Positions 62,759 through 64,000 of a stretch of 64,000 bases of DNA are shown here, piece after piece; the stretch's first letter is position 1; each line of letters starts with the position of its first letter. The stretch is from an uncultured Alphaproteobacteria bacterium (lineage in GTDB: Bacteria > Pseudomonadota > Alphaproteobacteria > UBA11222): the NCBI GenBank assembly GCA_947258435.1, contig CAMYID010000018.1:1-64000 (forward strand), in the 5' to 3' direction. The position numbers were made by a program, and so were the translations under genes. The notes under the pieces are model-generated. The model was not told where the DNA came from. It did no database searches and was given only the letters and a program-made list of their open reading frames with translations.

Positions 62759-63859
62759 TCAATCGAACATGATGACCGAGCGCGCGCCTTCGCCACGGCT
62801 CATTTCCTCGAACGCCTGATTGACATCTTCGAGGCGGATGCGTTTTGTGATCATCTCGTCGAGTTTCAATTCGCCATCCATATACCAGTCAACAAACAAG
62901 GGCAGATCGCGCGTCGGCCGGGACGAGCCATAGACCGAACCGCGCAACTCCTTCTCCGCAAACAGATTGGCGACAGGCAATTCATATTTTTCCCGCAGAT
63001 TGGGCACGCCGACGATAATCGCCTCCCCCGTCGGGCGCAGGATCGAATAGGCATCGTCGATCGTCTTCATCGAACCAAGCGCCTCGAAAGCAAAATGCAC
63101 GCCCTTGCCGGTAATTTCCTTCACTGTCTTCTTCAGATCCTCATTGAACGGATCGATAGTGTGTGTCGCACCAAGCGACATTGCCAGTTCGCGCTTTTCG
63201 GGCACCGGGTCAACCGCGATCAGCGGGTTCGCCCCCTTGATGCGCGCGCCCTGCAGGATGGACAGCCCGACACCGCCGCAACCGATTACCGCGACACTGT
63301 CGCCGGATTGGATATCAGCGGTATTGACCGCCGCACCGGTACCCGTTGTCACGCCACAGCCGATCAGGCAGCAGCTTTCAAGCGGCGCATCGTCGCGCAC
63401 TTTGACCGCACAGCCCGCCGGGATCACCATCTTTTCGGCAAATGAGCCGATCGCGAGCAGCTGATAAACGGTTTCATCACCATTCTTGAGCCGGGTCGTC
63501 CCATCCATCATGCACGACCCGCCCGAGGCCTTGGACATATCCATGCAGAGATATTCGCGCTCCTCAAGGCACATGGGGCATTTGCCGCAGCTCGGCGACA
63601 GGGAGACCACCACATGGTCACCGGGCTTCACATTGGTGACACCTGGGCCCACCTCCTCGACAATGCCGGCCCCCTCATGACCAAGCACCGCAGGCATCGG
63701 TGTACGCAGAATGCCGTGCAGCACCGAATAATCGCTGTGGCAGATACCGCTCGCCACAGTTTTGATCAGCACCTCATTTTCCTTGGGTGGTGCGATATCG
63801 ATTTCCTCGACGGTCATCGGCCCGCCGACCTCACGCATTACGGCTGCCTTGATTTTCAT
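62759..63859 (-). CDS. Zinc-dependent alcohol dehydrogenase (MDR), copy 2
   Basis: A 366-aa paralogue of the gene downstream. Zinc sets are GICHSDYSVLHG, GHEGAGIVEEVGPGVT and SCGKCPMCLEEREYLC, the cofactor site is VAVIGCGGVGLSILQGA, and the ending is EEMSRGEGARSVIMFD (copy 1 has EEMGRGEGARSVIMYN). A GGGAGG site precedes ATG. The upstream intergenic region runs to the window end, so the promoter may lie near or beyond 63860-64000, where I see no gene. Confidence 0.88.
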   Translation of the reverse strand: MKIKAAVMREVGGPMTVEEIDIAPPKENEVLIKTVASGICHSDYSVLHGILRTPMPAVLGHEGAGIVEEVGPGVTNVKPGDHVVVSLSPSCGKCPMCLEEREYLCMDMSKASGGSCMMDGTTRLKNGDETVYQLLAIGSFAEKMVIPAGCAVKVRDDAPLESCCLIGCGVTTGTGAAVNTADIQSGDSVAVIGCGGVGLSILQGARIKGANPLIAVDPVPEKRELAMSLGATHTIDPFNEDLKKTVKEITGKGVHFAFEALGSMKTIDDAYSILRPTGEAIIVGVPNLREKYELPVANLFAEKELRGSVYGSSRPTRDLPLFVDWYMDGELKLDEMITKRIRLEDVNQAFEEMSRGEGARSVIMFD

Positions 63860-64000
63860 GATGCTGGTCCTCCCTCCCCCCGGGCATGCGCAAATGCCGC
63901 CCGCTATTGTTGGTTATGTTGCCATCATTATGAAGAGCCGCAAACGCCCATGCAATATCGCGCGCGCTGATCGGGGCTTTTCTTTCGGGCAATTGTGATC

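Noticed and set aside
1-64000. CRISPR array, prophage, transposon or tRNA genes
   Set aside because: No regularly spaced repeats, no integrase or transposase genes, no terminal inverted repeats with flanking duplications, and no tRNA-like cloverleaf that I could recognise.

Overview
This 64 kb window reads as ordinary, gene-dense chromosome of a GC-rich alphaproteobacterium. The evidence is an F1-ATPase zeta-type inhibitor gene (DUF1476), the CobS/CobT aerobic cobaltochelatase subunits behind a short J-domain protein, a pyruvate dehydrogenase operon whose E1-beta carries its own lipoyl domain, and the order lptF-lptG-lptD-surA-pdxA-rsmA. I cannot fix the order or genus. I see no rRNA, tRNA, insertion sequence, prophage or CRISPR array. 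About 60 protein genes tile the window.

Layout. 1-4.2 kb: the end of an outer-membrane protein gene, a YheS-type ABC-F ATPase, and convergent pepA-holC. 4.4-12.2 kb: an envelope and housekeeping operon (lptF, lptG, lptD, surA, pdxA, rsmA). 12.3-17.0 kb: a same-strand run of CoA and small-molecule enzymes (alpha/beta hydrolase, crotonase, GFA protein, CaiB/BaiF transferase, luciferase-like flavin oxidoreductase) that looks like a catabolic island of unknown substrate. 17.5-25.5 kb: a TolB-like propeller protein, DUF983 protein, rnr, topA, tpiA and the zeta subunit. 25.6-31.6 kb: purC-purS-purQ-purL with two suspicious small ORFs, then an IbaG-type BolA, monothiol glutaredoxin, GNAT and rpmB. 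31.6-38.3 kb: an esterase-like protein, cobT, cobS, a J-domain protein, a classical BolA, a ribbon-helix-helix protein and a CorC/HlyC-type CNNM protein.

38.7-43.0 kb holds the most distinctive locus. It is a complete quorum-sensing pair (luxR then luxI) with a lux-box-like palindrome in front of luxI. A PhyH-family dioxygenase lies just downstream of luxI, and a sterol-desaturase/fatty-acid-hydroxylase family gene lies upstream of luxR. 43.0-50.0 kb: ftsB-pdhA-pdhB-pdhC-lpd-rodA, all on the minus strand. 50.1-57.2 kb: coaA, an EamA transporter, a GGDEF/EAL protein, gluQ, a DNA glycosylase, an esterase, a tiny lipoprotein and an HNH protein. 57.4-63.9 kb: a type-B carboxylesterase, glcE-glcF without an adjacent glcD, and two tandem zinc alcohol dehydrogenases.

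Start sites were chosen by Shine-Dalgarno spacing and family N-termini, so several differ from the longest possible frame. The best candidates for something new are the luxI-phyH pairing (with a LuxR that has Tyr where the family has its ligand-contact Trp) and the two short coupled ORFs in the purine operon. Both are proposals from reading the sequence, not demonstrated systems.
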